Shown here: positions 21,188-31,008 of the stretch, piece after piece
How the letters are laid out: the number at the start of each line of letters is the position of its first letter
Numbering within the stretch: position 1 is the first letter of the stretch
From: Diphasiastrum complanatum
Lineage: Eukaryota > Streptophyta > Lycopodiopsida > Lycopodiales > Lycopodiaceae
DNA: 64,000 nt
Assembly: GCA_029204225.1 (NCBI GenBank)
Contig: CM055109.1
Span: 40,955,055-41,019,054 of the forward strand
Reading direction: 5' to 3'
Program-made: the position numbers and the translations under genes
The notes under the pieces: generated by a model
Databases searched by the model: none
What the model was told of the DNA's origin: nothing
Seen by the model: only the letters and a program-made list of their open reading frames with translations

Positions 21188-22753
21188 ATGGCATCAATAG
21201 GTGGCATCCTATTGAAGTAAAGAAAGGATGTGGCAAGGGAGGATATATTTTCTCAAGATGCTACAAAAAGAAGACCAATCCATCCAAGGAGAATCAAAGC
21301 AAGGGGGCCGAGGTGAAGGATGGAGCTTCAAGTTCAAAACGCAAATACAAGAAGGACAAGTCCAAGGAAAGGTGTTTCCTTTGTGGAAAGGTGAATGAGG
21401 CTTGGAGTCTCACAAGGACTTGCAAGATTTGTCTTCAAGAGTCCATCACAACACATGTCAAATCTTTTGAAATTTTTCATTTGGAGGTGCATTGTTTGGT
21501 TCAAGATGCAAAGATAGACGTCACTTTCATGAAAGTAACTTGGATTTATTTTATGTTCTTGGAAAGTATTTTGCTTGGAACTTTGGACAAGTTCAAACTT
21601 ATTGTTATTATCCAAGAGAAATCAATCAAGAATAAGGAGCAATCACAAAATGAAAATAGTTTCATTTATGCTCTCATGTCAACTTATGAAGAACCATGTA
21701 GGATCTTTTGGTTTCAATAAGATCATGAATGATGTGTTCATTCATAAAGATGAAAAGTGTAAGTTTTCAATCTTAAAGGCAAGTTGTAAACTTCTTATGA
21801 GAATAAGTGAAGCATCCAAAGTGGACACTTATATCCATAAGCAAGTAGTTAGTCTTATTGAGATGGAAATGCCTTTTGATTTCAATATTAGAAAAATCAT
21901 GCCAAGTTGTGGTGATTTTTGGACTTATGTTTCTAGCACAAGTAATTTTAATAATCATAGGAAGTGCATATTGTGTGGTCATAATTGTTGTGATCATTAT
22001 GAGACATGGAGGTCTTGGATTTCCATCAAGAAGGAGCACCATGAAGAGGATCTTAAATAATCATCTCAAGGTTCAAGTGTGCCAGAGACCTTCTCAAGTT
22101 GTGATTCCAAAAAGAAACTCAAGAAATATGGTTGATTCCATGTGGCTCACATTTCAAGGGAAAGAAGAGCATATCTCATGTGGTATACATCTCATACTTA
22201 ATTCTCTTATGTCATTTGATAAATCAATTTGCTTTAGTGAGATCATTGCATCTCAAAATTGGAGTAAAGCCATACTAGTTGAGTATGAAGTCTCTCTTGA
22301 GAACATAGATGATGTTCTTAAAAGTTTGAAATTGATTTTAAATCAATTAGAAAGAAAGTGGTTATTTCAACAAATGTATTTATGAGAGTAAGTGAATCAT
22401 CTTCTAAAGACACTTATCTCTATAATGAAGTATTTAGCCTCATTGGATCTGAGATTAGCATGGTAAACAAGCATGAAGATATGATGCAAACACTTTGTTA
22501 TTATAGCATGCATAGTCTTGCCAATTTGGATAAGTCTAATTCTCTAGATCATGGTAACATGATGTTAAATCTTTGTAGAAGAAATCTTTATTTTCTCATG
22601 GAGGAGCATGCACATGAAGAAGGGGCAAGCCTCAAAGTCAAGCATCTACATGAAATTTGGAAGGAATCAATTTTGAAGATGCTAGGATGGTGCAAAGCTC
22701 TCAAGTTCATCAAAGATGTCAACATCAAAGAAGCACTATCATGGATATGGTGA
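21188..22753 (+). pseudogene. N3 gag-like start and unrecognised coding region
   Basis: ATG 21188 gives MASIGGILLK then a stop, from a short deletion relative to N1. The next segment has a lysine-rich stretch and one half-knuckle (KYKKDKSKERCFLCGK). Downstream, three frames carry protein-like sequence with two related copies of one unit: LMRISEASKVDTYIHKQVVSLI (about 21795) and MRVSESSSKDTYLYNEVFSLI (about 22381). The second copy continues to a C-terminus ending VNIKEALSWIW. N2 has a third relative (26719-27504) ending TKEILSWIY. I do not recognise the family. Conservation of the same protein segments across N elements argues it is element cargo, not noise. Confidence 0.5.
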
Positions 22754-22879
22754 TTTCAGATCAACATCAAGCTCATTGGCTGATCTTCACACCTTTTGAA
22801 CCAACAAAGACCAATTCAGCCGATGGAGTCAAGTTCAAGATCATCATGTTTTCCATCAAGCTAAATTTACCAGGCTAGA

Positions 22880-22890
22880 TTTTTTAGGAG
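22880..22890 (+). other. polypurine tract of N3
   Basis: TTTTTTAGGAG lies directly before the 3' LTR start TGTGAAAA. It is weakly purine-rich but shares GGAG|TGT with CopB. Confidence 0.5.
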
Positions 22891-23710
22891 TGTGAAAAAT
22901 GCAAAAATAAGCTTGGTAGAGGCCAAAAATCTTGTATATAGATAAACACACATGTGTGCAGCCTGTTCTCACATGTGAAACTAGTGTACTTGTCATGTAC
23001 CATAATCATAGAGGATGTACATATGATTTAATTCAAGTTCTAGTGGCTAAAAAGGCCAAAAACTAGTTTTCTAGACATATGACACATGGCATCAATCTAT
23101 TGATTGCATGAGCCACATCCTTTGGTTAGGTGTGGAGGACAGCTCACACATGTGGAATAAGCTGAAGTAGGCAAATTTTTAGTTCTAGAAGATTTCCAAG
23201 TAGATCTCCATATAGAAGGAAAATAGACCAAAAGTGCTCAAAATAGAAGGTTTTTTGTCCAAGTGTCAATTTTGCATGATGAATCATCATATGACAAAGC
23301 ACCTTCACACATGTGGGATCAGAGGGATGATCAGTACCACGAGCTCCCACTTATTGTTTATATAGAGCCACGTTTGGCCATAATCATTGTGAGACACCAA
23401 TCTTGGTTTTGGAAGCAATTTTGAGTGATTCTCTCCATTTGTCTACATTTGTTTTAATTGTTTTGAGGTTCTATCAGTGTGTACTTGATTTTCAGGTTGG
23501 AGTCCATACTCAGATAGTGTTTCACACGTGTGAAACCAGAAAGTACACTTACCTTCAATTAATGATTGTTCTTGTTAGGATTTTGTGTCTAGAATTGACC
23601 TAGATCGATCTTAATCTGAAGTAGATTGATAGATCAAGTAATCTGACAACCAATCCCTCTTGAGGATCAGATTAGGATCCACTCTTGGTCCTTTTTGTAC
23701 TTTTTGCCCA
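22891..23710 (+). repeat. 3' LTR of N3
   Basis: 820 bp, aligned end to end with 18698-19515. The last ten bases differ (TTTTTGCCCA against TTTCTACACA). The flanking duplication TCAGG follows. Confidence 0.88.
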
Positions 23711-23715
23711 TCAGG

Positions 23716-24199
23716 TAAGCCATTATATTGAGGACTGTAAGGAGTGATGAATTGCTGCTCAATGTCTTGGCTTTGGCAGTACTCCTCGAACTTGACAGAG
23801 ATCATCCTTCTTGATAGAGATCGTACTCCTTGACCTTGACAAAGAACTCGTTATCTGACCTTAGGACCTTGATCGTCCTTACAGTCTCCTTTTCTGCACG
23901 CTCATTGAAGATTCTGAAGTAGTTGAAGGCTTTTGATTTCTTCTTTATGAAGTACACTATCGTTCTTCTCGAGAATTCGTCAATAAAGGTTATAAAATAC
24001 TTGGATTTCTTCAGCGAAGGATTTTTCGTCGGGCACAAATATCTGAATGTACAACATCTAGCAATCCTCTAGCAACATGCTGATGGCTTGTCTTAAATGG
24101 CTTCCTAGTCTGTTTTCCAACTAGACAGTCTTGACAGAGAGGTAGCTCGACTGTTTCGTGAGGATAGTCGAGATCAAGAACAATAGATTGTCTAGACAT
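23716..24199 (-). pseudogene. CopA integrase, zinc-binding end and catalytic core
   Basis: From 24199 down: ETVELPLCQDCLVGKQTRKPF (end of the HHCC region), LLDVVHSDIC (first Asp), SKYFITFIDEFSRRTIVYF, IKVLRSDNEFF (second Asp, with the usual GGE replaced), then FEEYCQSQDIEQQF and TPYSPQYNGLP, where N3 inserted. The catalytic Glu segment continues at 18692. Frame changes occur near 24030 and 23805. The damaged second-Asp motif alone would impair catalysis. Confidence 0.85.
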
Positions 24200-24754
24200 T
24201 CATTGTACATCAGCATAATTTAAATGACCAAGTCTATAATGCCAAAGTAAACCTTTATTTGATTGAATTGAAGTACTGAGAGCCCGACTAGAGGCAAAAA
24301 AGCAATGACTTAATTTATACAAGTATCCATGTCTCTTTCCGAGTGCTAGGATCTTGTCTGTCCTATCAACTACTTTACATTGATCACATTCAAATTCTAC
24401 TCTGTGTCCTAGATCTGTGATTATGCTTACAGAGAGCAGATTTGTGGATAACTTAGGTACATACAGAACTTTGGAGAGTAGCTTAGATTGATCATTTGCA
24501 AAGCATAATCTTATAGTTCCTTCACCTTTAATAGCTTGTGTGTTATTGTCGCCAAGGTGAACAAATTTTTGGGTACTATAAGGTGTATAGGACTCGAAAC
24601 AGCCAATCAGGCTAGTCATGTGTTGAGTGGCTCCGGAATTCAGGAACCAAGAACTGCCGCCAGATGCTCCTTGATGGTTGGTCATGAAGGCATCATGATC
24701 CGCTTCTTGAATGAGTTGTGGAACTTCTGTAGCTGCATTTGCCACTTGATTCAA
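24200..24754 (-). pseudogene. CopA protease and pre-integrase
   Basis: A 184-residue open stretch with WFLNSGATQHMT, the copia protease site with the catalytic Asp changed to Asn, then FVHLGDNNTQAIKGEGTIRL, KVLYVPKLSTNLLSVS and LLWHYRLGHLNYADVQ (start of the zinc-binding domain). The Asp-to-Asn change at the protease site is a probable inactivating change. Downstream sequence continues as integrase in another frame. Confidence 0.83.
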
Positions 24755-25505
24755 CTGCCCTTTGCTGTTGTTCTTCGCTTGAAGTATTCGACAGTCTTGT
24801 ATTTCGTGGTTGTTTCGTTTGTAGTATCCAGAACAGATTCTTCTTTGTCTGCGGATTCGACTGTTCCTTGTGCTGAGCTGGTTTCTGGTCTAGCTTTGAT
24901 AGCTTCGGGCCTTTCTCCTTCTTCTTCTTCTACTTTGTCGTGCCCTTGTTGGTGTACAAGGTGTGAGAATCAGCTGAGGAACTTGAGGCTTCGTTCCTTT
25001 GCATGTCTTCCTGCAACAACGTAATGATGACTCTCGAAAGAGTCAACTCTGGATGATCGTGATGATCATTACCCAGCTATCGTAAGAACTTGGCAAGCTT
25101 GTAAACAGTTGCATCACTGCGTCTTGATCGTCTATGATAGATCCGACAACGGCCATTTGCCTTAGCAGGTTCTTGAATTGATTAATGTGATTTTGCAAAG
25201 AATCACCATTTGTCATCTTGAGGGAGTAGAATTTCTTCCTGAGATGTAGCTTAGAAGCTACATCTCACACTTCGACAGTCTTCATCTTAAATTTCCACAG
25301 ATGGTAATTGGCTCCATCAAGCTTGTCCATGAGGGGATTGGCTTTCCCTTGGAAATCTATGTGGAAGAATTAGTCTAAGTGATAGGAGAAATTATCAGTG
25401 ACTTAAAAATGAAAATCTGATACTGAAAAATATAGAACAAAAAAACAATTACTCTATCAGCTAGTAGAGTCTTGTATTGTGGGAGCTAATCAAGCTATAA
25501 AGATT
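24755..25505 (-). pseudogene. CopA gag remnant
   Basis: On the minus strand at 25340-25040 the sequence reads DGANYHLWKFKMKTVEV-stop then KLHLRKKFYSLKMTNGDSL, NQFKNLLRQMAVVGSIIDD and VMQLFTSLPSSY, typical UBN2-type gag. The first and second halves are closer than in intact gags, so an internal deletion of roughly 100 codons is likely. The zinc-knuckle area (24770-24900) is scrambled by frameshifts. Confidence 0.7.
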
Positions 25506-25517
25506 GTTCTGATACCA
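25506..25517 (-). other. tRNA primer binding site of CopA
   Basis: On the minus strand TGGTATCAGAAC follows the LTR end CCCAACA. Confidence 0.8.
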
Positions 25518-26569
25518 TGTTGGGAGAGAGGGATAAATGACAAACACGAATGAGAAACGAACTCAAACTAAAAATGTTTGTGCATAGCGGAATGAGTTAA
25601 ATGACTCTCTCCCTAAGCATGACTACGCCTATCAAAATGAACAGAACTCTAGGGGATAGAAATCACAGTCATTCTAGATTATGTAGCCAAACATTTATAT
25701 GGATGAAGCGCTAGATGAATAATTTGTCGCAAATTGCAAGACAAATTATCTGTCGTGAATGATTTGCCAAGAGCTAGACTATGCTCGACTGATAATTAGT
25801 CGCGAATTATTCGCCAAAGACAAGACTAAAAGCTAATCATCTATTACCAGAAAGAGCAACAAGAAAAATCAGACAGAATGAAGAATAAGCATAGCAACAT
25901 TGATAGATCTAAAAACGCAGAACAAATGAACTGTGTCAGATTAAATAATTCAAGTATACAAGTCAATAATGCGGTAGAGCACAAGACTGTAACGGACAAA
26001 ACCGCGTGCCCTACACAGCTTATTTCTGTCTATAATGAGTAATGAAACCTCCTTCACTTGTTCTAGACTTATCTTACATCATCAGAATTCATCACCATAG
26101 AATACGCAGATGGTATCCAATATATATACAAAATATTACAGGTGTGCAGATTCGAAAGTACAGAGTGGATGTGATGTCTGTAGGAGATTGTGGGTGGCTG
26201 CAATCGTTGTCCAATTTGTTAGCGCAACTGCATGGGGTGAGCGTAAAAAGAGTGCGATGTCAGCCAGTACAAAAGTGAATGTTGGTGATGACGCAAAAGT
26301 GCGTCACTCTTACGAATGGCCTTAGGATAAGATTTACATGGTGCCTTATCTGTTAGGACACCTTTGGCATTCAGTAAGGTAGTGTCCCCTTTTCGCCTGT
26401 CACCATGACCTATGTAAGAACACAGTGTCGCGATTCATTCGCCTTTTCTTTGTCTGTGTGAATTTGCATGTAGAAAATGCAGACTGCGTGACAACGTAGA
26501 AAAATATGCAGCATGAATGGAGGCAGATTAAAATTGGGATCTAGGAGAGTAGGTGGAGTAAATCCAACA
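25518..26569 (-). repeat. 5' LTR of CopA
   Basis: 1052 bp, aligned to 6167-7177. The two differ by indels and many substitutions. The right end CCAACA joins the split N2 LTR. Confidence 0.85.
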
Positions 26570-27550
26570 TGTTTTTGCCAGTTTCTCACATTCCCTTTGT
26601 GGAAAAATAGCTTGGAAAGGTACTAGATCACTTGAGAAGTTTGTAAATATTTTTGAGTGGATCCTTTGGTATGCATAACAAGTGAAGATTAGCCAAGGGA
26701 TCCATCATAGCAGCACCCTCAATATATCCATGATAAGATCTCTTTGGTAGAGATCTCTTGCCAATATCTTTGAAAAGTACTCCACCAATATGCCACTATG
26801 ATCATGTGCTTCCTCCATGCTCGATGATGGCGTTTGATTTGAAAGGTCCACATCCATGATGGCTGCACCATAAATAGAGAAATCCGAGGCTTCCAAGCCT
26901 CATAAAGATCATAGAGATGAAGATAATAAGATGTGAAAAAATGATTATCATCAAGATCATGCTTTCTAGCTTGACTACTCCACATATAATGAACTACATC
27001 CATGATGGATCTAATCTTGATATCAAATACTATCTTGATCTTTTTTAGGCTAATTACTCTCTTAAGGATGTAAGTGTCCACTTTGGATGCTTCACTTAAT
27101 CTCAAGAGGAGTTCACAATTTCTCTCAAAACATGTGAAAACATGATTTTCCAAAACATGAGTAACAGGCTCAATCTTGTTCTTACTAGAACCAAGAGCAT
27201 ACTTTTGATAATAAAATATCTTGCTTTCAAAATGTACTGGAAACATATCTAAGTCAATAATGACAAGAAACATGTCCATACCATAAGCATCATACAAAAC
27301 TAGTATAGCCTTTCTTGAACTTTGAGATCCAAAAAATTCAATGAAGCCAAATAGCATATCAAGTAAAGGAAGAGAAGCATATATGAATGTGTTGTAGTAG
27401 ATACTACATGAAAGATGCCTCTCTTTTCCATCAAGGTGATCCATAAAGACTTGCCCTGGATGACCTTGAAAATATCTGAGAAGTACACCTCTAGTTGTAT
27501 CCAAAAAGTTTCAATGTCTATCCATACATGAAACACATTCTTATCTCTTG
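26570..27550 (-). mobile_element. N2: minus-strand N-family element (rest of it at 5296-6166)
   Basis: Positions 26590-26570 read TGTGAGAAACTGGCAAAAAC on the minus strand, the start of an N-type LTR that continues at 6166 after CopA. Before it lies a purine tract (ACAAAGGGAA) and an N-type coding region. The upstream half of the element, including its 5' LTR, is missing beyond about 27550. N2 is more diverged than N1 and N3, matching its place as the outer, older host. Confidence 0.6.
26719..27504 (-). pseudogene. N2 unrecognised coding region, homologous to N3
   Basis: The open 261-residue stretch has LRLSEASKVDTYILKRVISL about mid-way, matching the N3 unit DTYIHKQVVSLI, and ends STKEILSWIY like N3's NIKEALSWIW. 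N3 has stops where this copy is open, and this copy begins at GTG-type sequence without a clear ATG, so neither is intact. There is no similarity I recognise to gag, protease, integrase or RT. The C-terminal half contains basic Trp-rich stretches (RHHRAWRKHM). Role unknown. Conservation between two element copies suggests it once mattered to the element. Confidence 0.5.
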
Positions 27551-29035
27551 ACATCATACCAGCATTTCATGCGTGCTCTGACGGATTGATCATGATTTTC
27601 ACTATATTTGCCTTCCTAGCAGCATAAACCTACACTCCAATATTAAAGGTACATGTTAAAAATAATAATTCGTTCTATCAGTTTTATTGACATCAATCAG
27701 TTTTGTAGCACTTGACCTTGAAATGACGTTCGGTTTCCTTCATGGCATGTTGTCGTACTTCTTCTCCTGATGTGGATGACTCAGCTTGATACTCTTTTGT
27801 TCTCTCCTCGAACTAATCCTGCATATGAATTCACATTGATCCTTTAAATTTATGCCTTTGGAACTACAAACATATATTCTTTGAAAAGCGAGAGAGTTGG
27901 AGTGAATGTGCTATGCACAGCCAGCCTAACAATTTATCAAGAGGCCTTGGAAAGCTCTCTGGTTTAAAGTGTGATAAAATAATAGCTAGAATAGAACCAT
28001 TGGCATGCATTTGAGAAATGATTCATATAAACCATATTAGGAGGGCTATGAGGTAAGAGATTAGAAGTAAGTAAAAAACACAATGAAGGAAATAAATGAT
28101 TTGCAAGAAACTGTTAGAAAATCAAGTTGCATATTGCAAATTTGTGTAATATATCAAATGTATAAATTTTCACTGTTTTCTTTACTTGTAGAGTGTTGTA
28201 TACTGCATCACATCATTGGTCACACAACATTGGTCGATGTTGCTTCGTTTGTGTTTTCAACTTGAATAAACTTTATGACTTTCTTGTGGGTCAATTTTTC
28301 AGTCTATTAATCTTTTAGTGGGTCAATTTACTAACCATCTACACAATCGGCTATTGGCCTTAACTATTGTAGTAAGTTAGACACTTCCATCTACCACCAG
28401 AGTTTAAGGAGGGACTCTAAACATATATTCTTTGAAAACTTTCAAGTGTTGGTCTCCTTTTCTAGCTCTTTCCCCATCCATATTAAATATTCGCGAGGAA
28501 CATATTTCAACAGGGCTTCTTTGTCGATTATACCAAATTTGTCTAATCTAGAATATTACGTCAAATAGATTGGGCTTAACATAAGCCTCCTTTAGCCTGC
28601 AATAAAGAATGAGATGCTATACGATGAGGGTAACTAAATCAATATGTAACAAAACTATGATATATTCCTCATTAATTCTACAGTGCACACTAATAAGTTC
28701 ATTGAGTACTCCATAAACTAGTACTAGTTGTCTCAATAAATCCACACTTGCATTTTTAGATGTAAACTATGAACTACTAAATCACATTTCCATATTTGAA
28801 GGAAATTTTAAAGACAACTGAAATAGCAGTAGGTCAATGGAAGTTCTCCAGCATGGAGTTGTAGTTCAAGCTATATATGTGCATATGTTTGATAAAGATC
28901 TATTAGATTTTGCATCTCATTCATAGTGTAGATGCTGATTTTTCTACATTAGCAAGATTGGTGATTTGTTGTCTTTCTAAACCCAAGATCATTTTATGGA
29001 TTTGGATCATAATTGATCTGAAATTCTTCAAAGGA
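27551..29035. other. no gene seen
   Basis: AT-rich sequence with only short spurious ORFs. I saw no LTR ends, primer sites or conserved protein motifs. Confidence 0.4.
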
Positions 29036-29110
29036 AGTGTCATAAGTTTACTGCAGGACAGATTATATGGCAGCAGATTACTTCACCAAGGCCTAAGGAT
29101 CTGATATGAA
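29036..29110 (+). pseudogene. short copia RNase H tail remnant
   Basis: GGACAGATTATATGGCAGC followed by AGATTACTTCACCAAGGC closely parallels the end of CopF RNase H (37240-37282), including the preceding AAGGAAGTGTCAT. It decodes to the YCRT-D-YFTKA end of copia RNase H with frame damage. Nothing else of that element is recognisable beside it. Confidence 0.55.
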
Positions 29111-29205
29111 ATCTGCTTCAGAAAAAGAAAATTCCAGCCAAAATTTTGGTGACAAACTTTTCACAAAACTCGAATTATTTCTATTCGAGAATAATTCGTG
29201 TTGGA

Positions 29206-29934
29206 TCAATCAGGCTTTATAGCACAACATGGAACATGTGCATAGGCTGCACAGCCAAAGATACGGATGTGAGTCAGATTGGATTTTCTACCCCACCATA
29301 ATTCGTGTGGTGTCGTGTGAGGAACACCAAACTTTCCCGTCCTGTTCTGAATGTAAGCAGCTATAGCTACTACTTCAGCCCACAACACTCTTGGAGCTTT
29401 CGAGTAGGCCATCATGCATTTGACAGCTTCCATTAGGGTTATGTTCTTTCTTTTTGCAACACCATTGTGCTGCAGTGTGTAAGATGGAGTCCTTCTGTGA
29501 ATAATACCATGATCATTGCAGAAGTCAATGAATCGATTCGAGATGTGTTCTCCACCTCGATTTGTTCTGATCTGCTTTACTTTATTACCAGTGCATCTTT
29601 CTGTCCAATTCACATACTCTGTGAATTTGTCAAATGCTTCTGATTTATTATGAATAAAATAGACTCTAGCAAATATACTGTAATCATCAATAAAGGTAAT
29701 GTAATATTTCGAGCCTCCTACTGAAATCACATTGAAAGGCCCACAGATGTCTGAATGCACTAACTCTAGAATCTTAGTCATTTTGTAGGAGTCCTTAACA
29801 AAGAGAGTGTGTGATATCTTTCCCTTCAGACATGTATCACAAGTCATCGAACTGATTGCATTCGAGATGCTCACCCCTGTAATTGCTCCATGATGGCATA
29901 GAGTATCTAGTGAATCATCATGAGTCTGATGCAT
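29206..29934 (-). pseudogene. CopD integrase
   Basis: Open for 242 residues: TCDTCLKGKISHTLF (zinc-binding end), LELVHSDICGPFNVIS (first Asp), ITFIDDYSIFARVYF, IRTNRGGEHISNRF (second Asp changed to Asn), YTLQHNGVAKRKN (catalytic Glu position changed to Lys), and APRVLWAEVVAIAAYIQNR. It ends abruptly in HVPCCAIKPD at 29206. Two of three catalytic residues are lost, so it is inactive even though the frame is open. It is nearly the same family as CopE (45253-46140). Confidence 0.85.
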
Positions 29935-30179
29935 TGATCTGCAGGTAGGCGTACCTTCAAGTGATACATGTTGCTTTTTCTTCTTCCTTGAGTGATGAGC
30001 GTACTGGTACTTGCATCAACAACGTTGCATGCTTCGTCTGAGAACGTCACACCCATCCCTGCATCAGCTATTCTTATCATTGATAGCAAGTCCTGATGTA
30101 GTGTAGGCACGAACAGAACATCTTTGAGTCGTCTGTCTCTGCCGTTTGTGTTGAGCCATAGTGAACCAATACCATTCAC
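29907..30179 (-). pseudogene. CopD protease to pre-integrase segment
   Basis: Reads MNGIGSLWLNTNGRDRRLKD, VLFVPTLHQDLLSM, VTFSDEACNVVDAST and RRKSNMYHLKVRLPADQ. It matches CopE 44950-45190 closely. The upstream protease motif at about 30290-30210 (DSGATSHFVT-like) is split off by a stop at 30180. Confidence 0.8.
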
Positions 30180-30319
30180 TTAATGTTTTGATCCATCTCC
30201 AAGAACGATAAATCTTGATGGATCTGCACTTCGGAAATCAAACATGATTCGTCTTAATGTAACAAAGTGTGAGGTAGCTCCTGAGTCGAGGATTACCTCT
30301 TGTGTGTCAGGTGTTGACA

Positions 30320-30700
30320 CTACACACATGTCTGCATAGATGTTGGCGGTCGAATTACCATGATTCGATCTTTTTCGCCCATTTTCGTGCTCTCTGGCTC
30401 CTCGACATAGGACAAACTATTATTGTTCTCATGTCTGCTTTGAGCTGATTTGTTTCTTGGGTTCAAACGACAGTCCATGGCTGCATGACCTTTCTTGTGG
30501 TAGTGGATACACTTGATTTTCGGATTTAGCCAACATGAATCAATAGTATGTCCTTTGCGTTTACATCTCGCGTAGGTCTTCTTGTCTCCACTCTGTTGTT
30601 TCGACCTTCCTTTGTTCTTCCATTTGCCTTTATTGGTTCCTTGTGCTTGCCGATCACGATTCTGCTTTCGATCTGACTCCCTCTTAGGCTTGAGTTTTCT
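30320..30700 (-). pseudogene. CopD gag C-terminus with two zinc knuckles
   Basis: Basic region KPKRESDRKQNRDRQAQGTN, then KKTYARCKRKGHTIDSCW and IKCIHYHKKGHAAMDC. Each knuckle lacks one cysteine (C-K-R-K-GH-C and C-I-H-Y-H-K-K-GH-C). It matches CopE 44440-44640. Homology to CopE begins at CCTAAGAGGGAGTC near 30690, so the 5' part of gag is not CopE-like. Confidence 0.8.
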
Positions 30701-31008
30701 CATTTCCCTCTTCATCTCTAGTAGTGCCCCCTTCCACCTCTTTCAGTAAAGGAATTTGGTCCATTTGCTGCTTGATTTCGAGAGTCTTGAAGACCTCTTT
30801 CATTGGTCTATCCCCATTCTTTGCCCACCATTCTCTGAAGAATTTTTTGAAGTGTTCCATGCTTTCTTCCTCAAGGGTTCTGAGTCTGGTCCTCTCTAAC
30901 AACAAATTAGCCCCTGCATCTTGTTCTCCATTCTTTACTTGGGCTCCAACTCCCTTAAGCTTCTTACCCTTATGTATACGAGTAGGGACACGCCCTCCTC
31001 CATTCTAA
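30684..31008 (-). other. unrecognised ORF fused upstream of CopD gag
   Basis: The minus-strand stretch reads RTRLRTLEEESMEHFKKFF, REWWAKNGDRPMKEVFKTL and IKQQMDQIPLLKEVEGG. It is highly charged and probably helical. CopE has no counterpart, so it is either host sequence at a truncation point or a different gag. A stop separates it from sequence further upstream (31009 on). I do not recognise it. Confidence 0.35.

Larger units (their letters stand above)
18698..23710 (+). mobile_element. N3: non-autonomous LTR retrotransposon without pol
   Basis: LTRs of 818 and 820 bp (about 3 % different by eye plus one 2-bp indel) enclose 3375 bp with a primer site, a 1.67-kb leader without ORFs, a broken gag start and about 1.4 kb of unrecognised coding-like sequence. 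No protease, integrase, RT or RNase H motif is present on either strand. It sits in the CopA integrase with a degraded 5-bp duplication. The gag start, zinc-knuckle neighbourhood, purine tract, primer site and LTR motifs resemble CopB, which suggests that CopB-like enzymes mobilised it. That partnership is inference. Confidence 0.85.
6167..26569 (-). mobile_element. CopA: Ty1/copia element split by CopB and N3
   Basis: Two related LTRs, TGTTGG...CCAACA in element orientation, bound a minus-strand copia polyprotein: gag and protease at about 25.3-24.2 kb, integrase at 24.2-23.7 kb, then integrase C-terminus, RT and RNase H at 9.33-7.19 kb. The gap is filled by N3 (18698-23710) and CopB (9336-18656), with only 18657-18697 of CopA between them. 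Removing both insertions and one copy of each target duplication leaves about 6059 bp. The flanks are both parts of one N2 LTR. The expected 5-bp duplication is degraded (AAACA/AAATC on the minus strand). Stops and frameshifts throughout show it is not autonomous now. Confidence 0.85.

Noticed and set aside
24536-25024. 162-residue plus-strand ORF
   Set aside because: It is antisense to CopA gag and protease, which carry recognisable motifs; this frame has none.
26042-26325. ORFs in the CopA 5' LTR and the related one near 6730
   Set aside because: LTR sequence; the reading is not preserved between copies.
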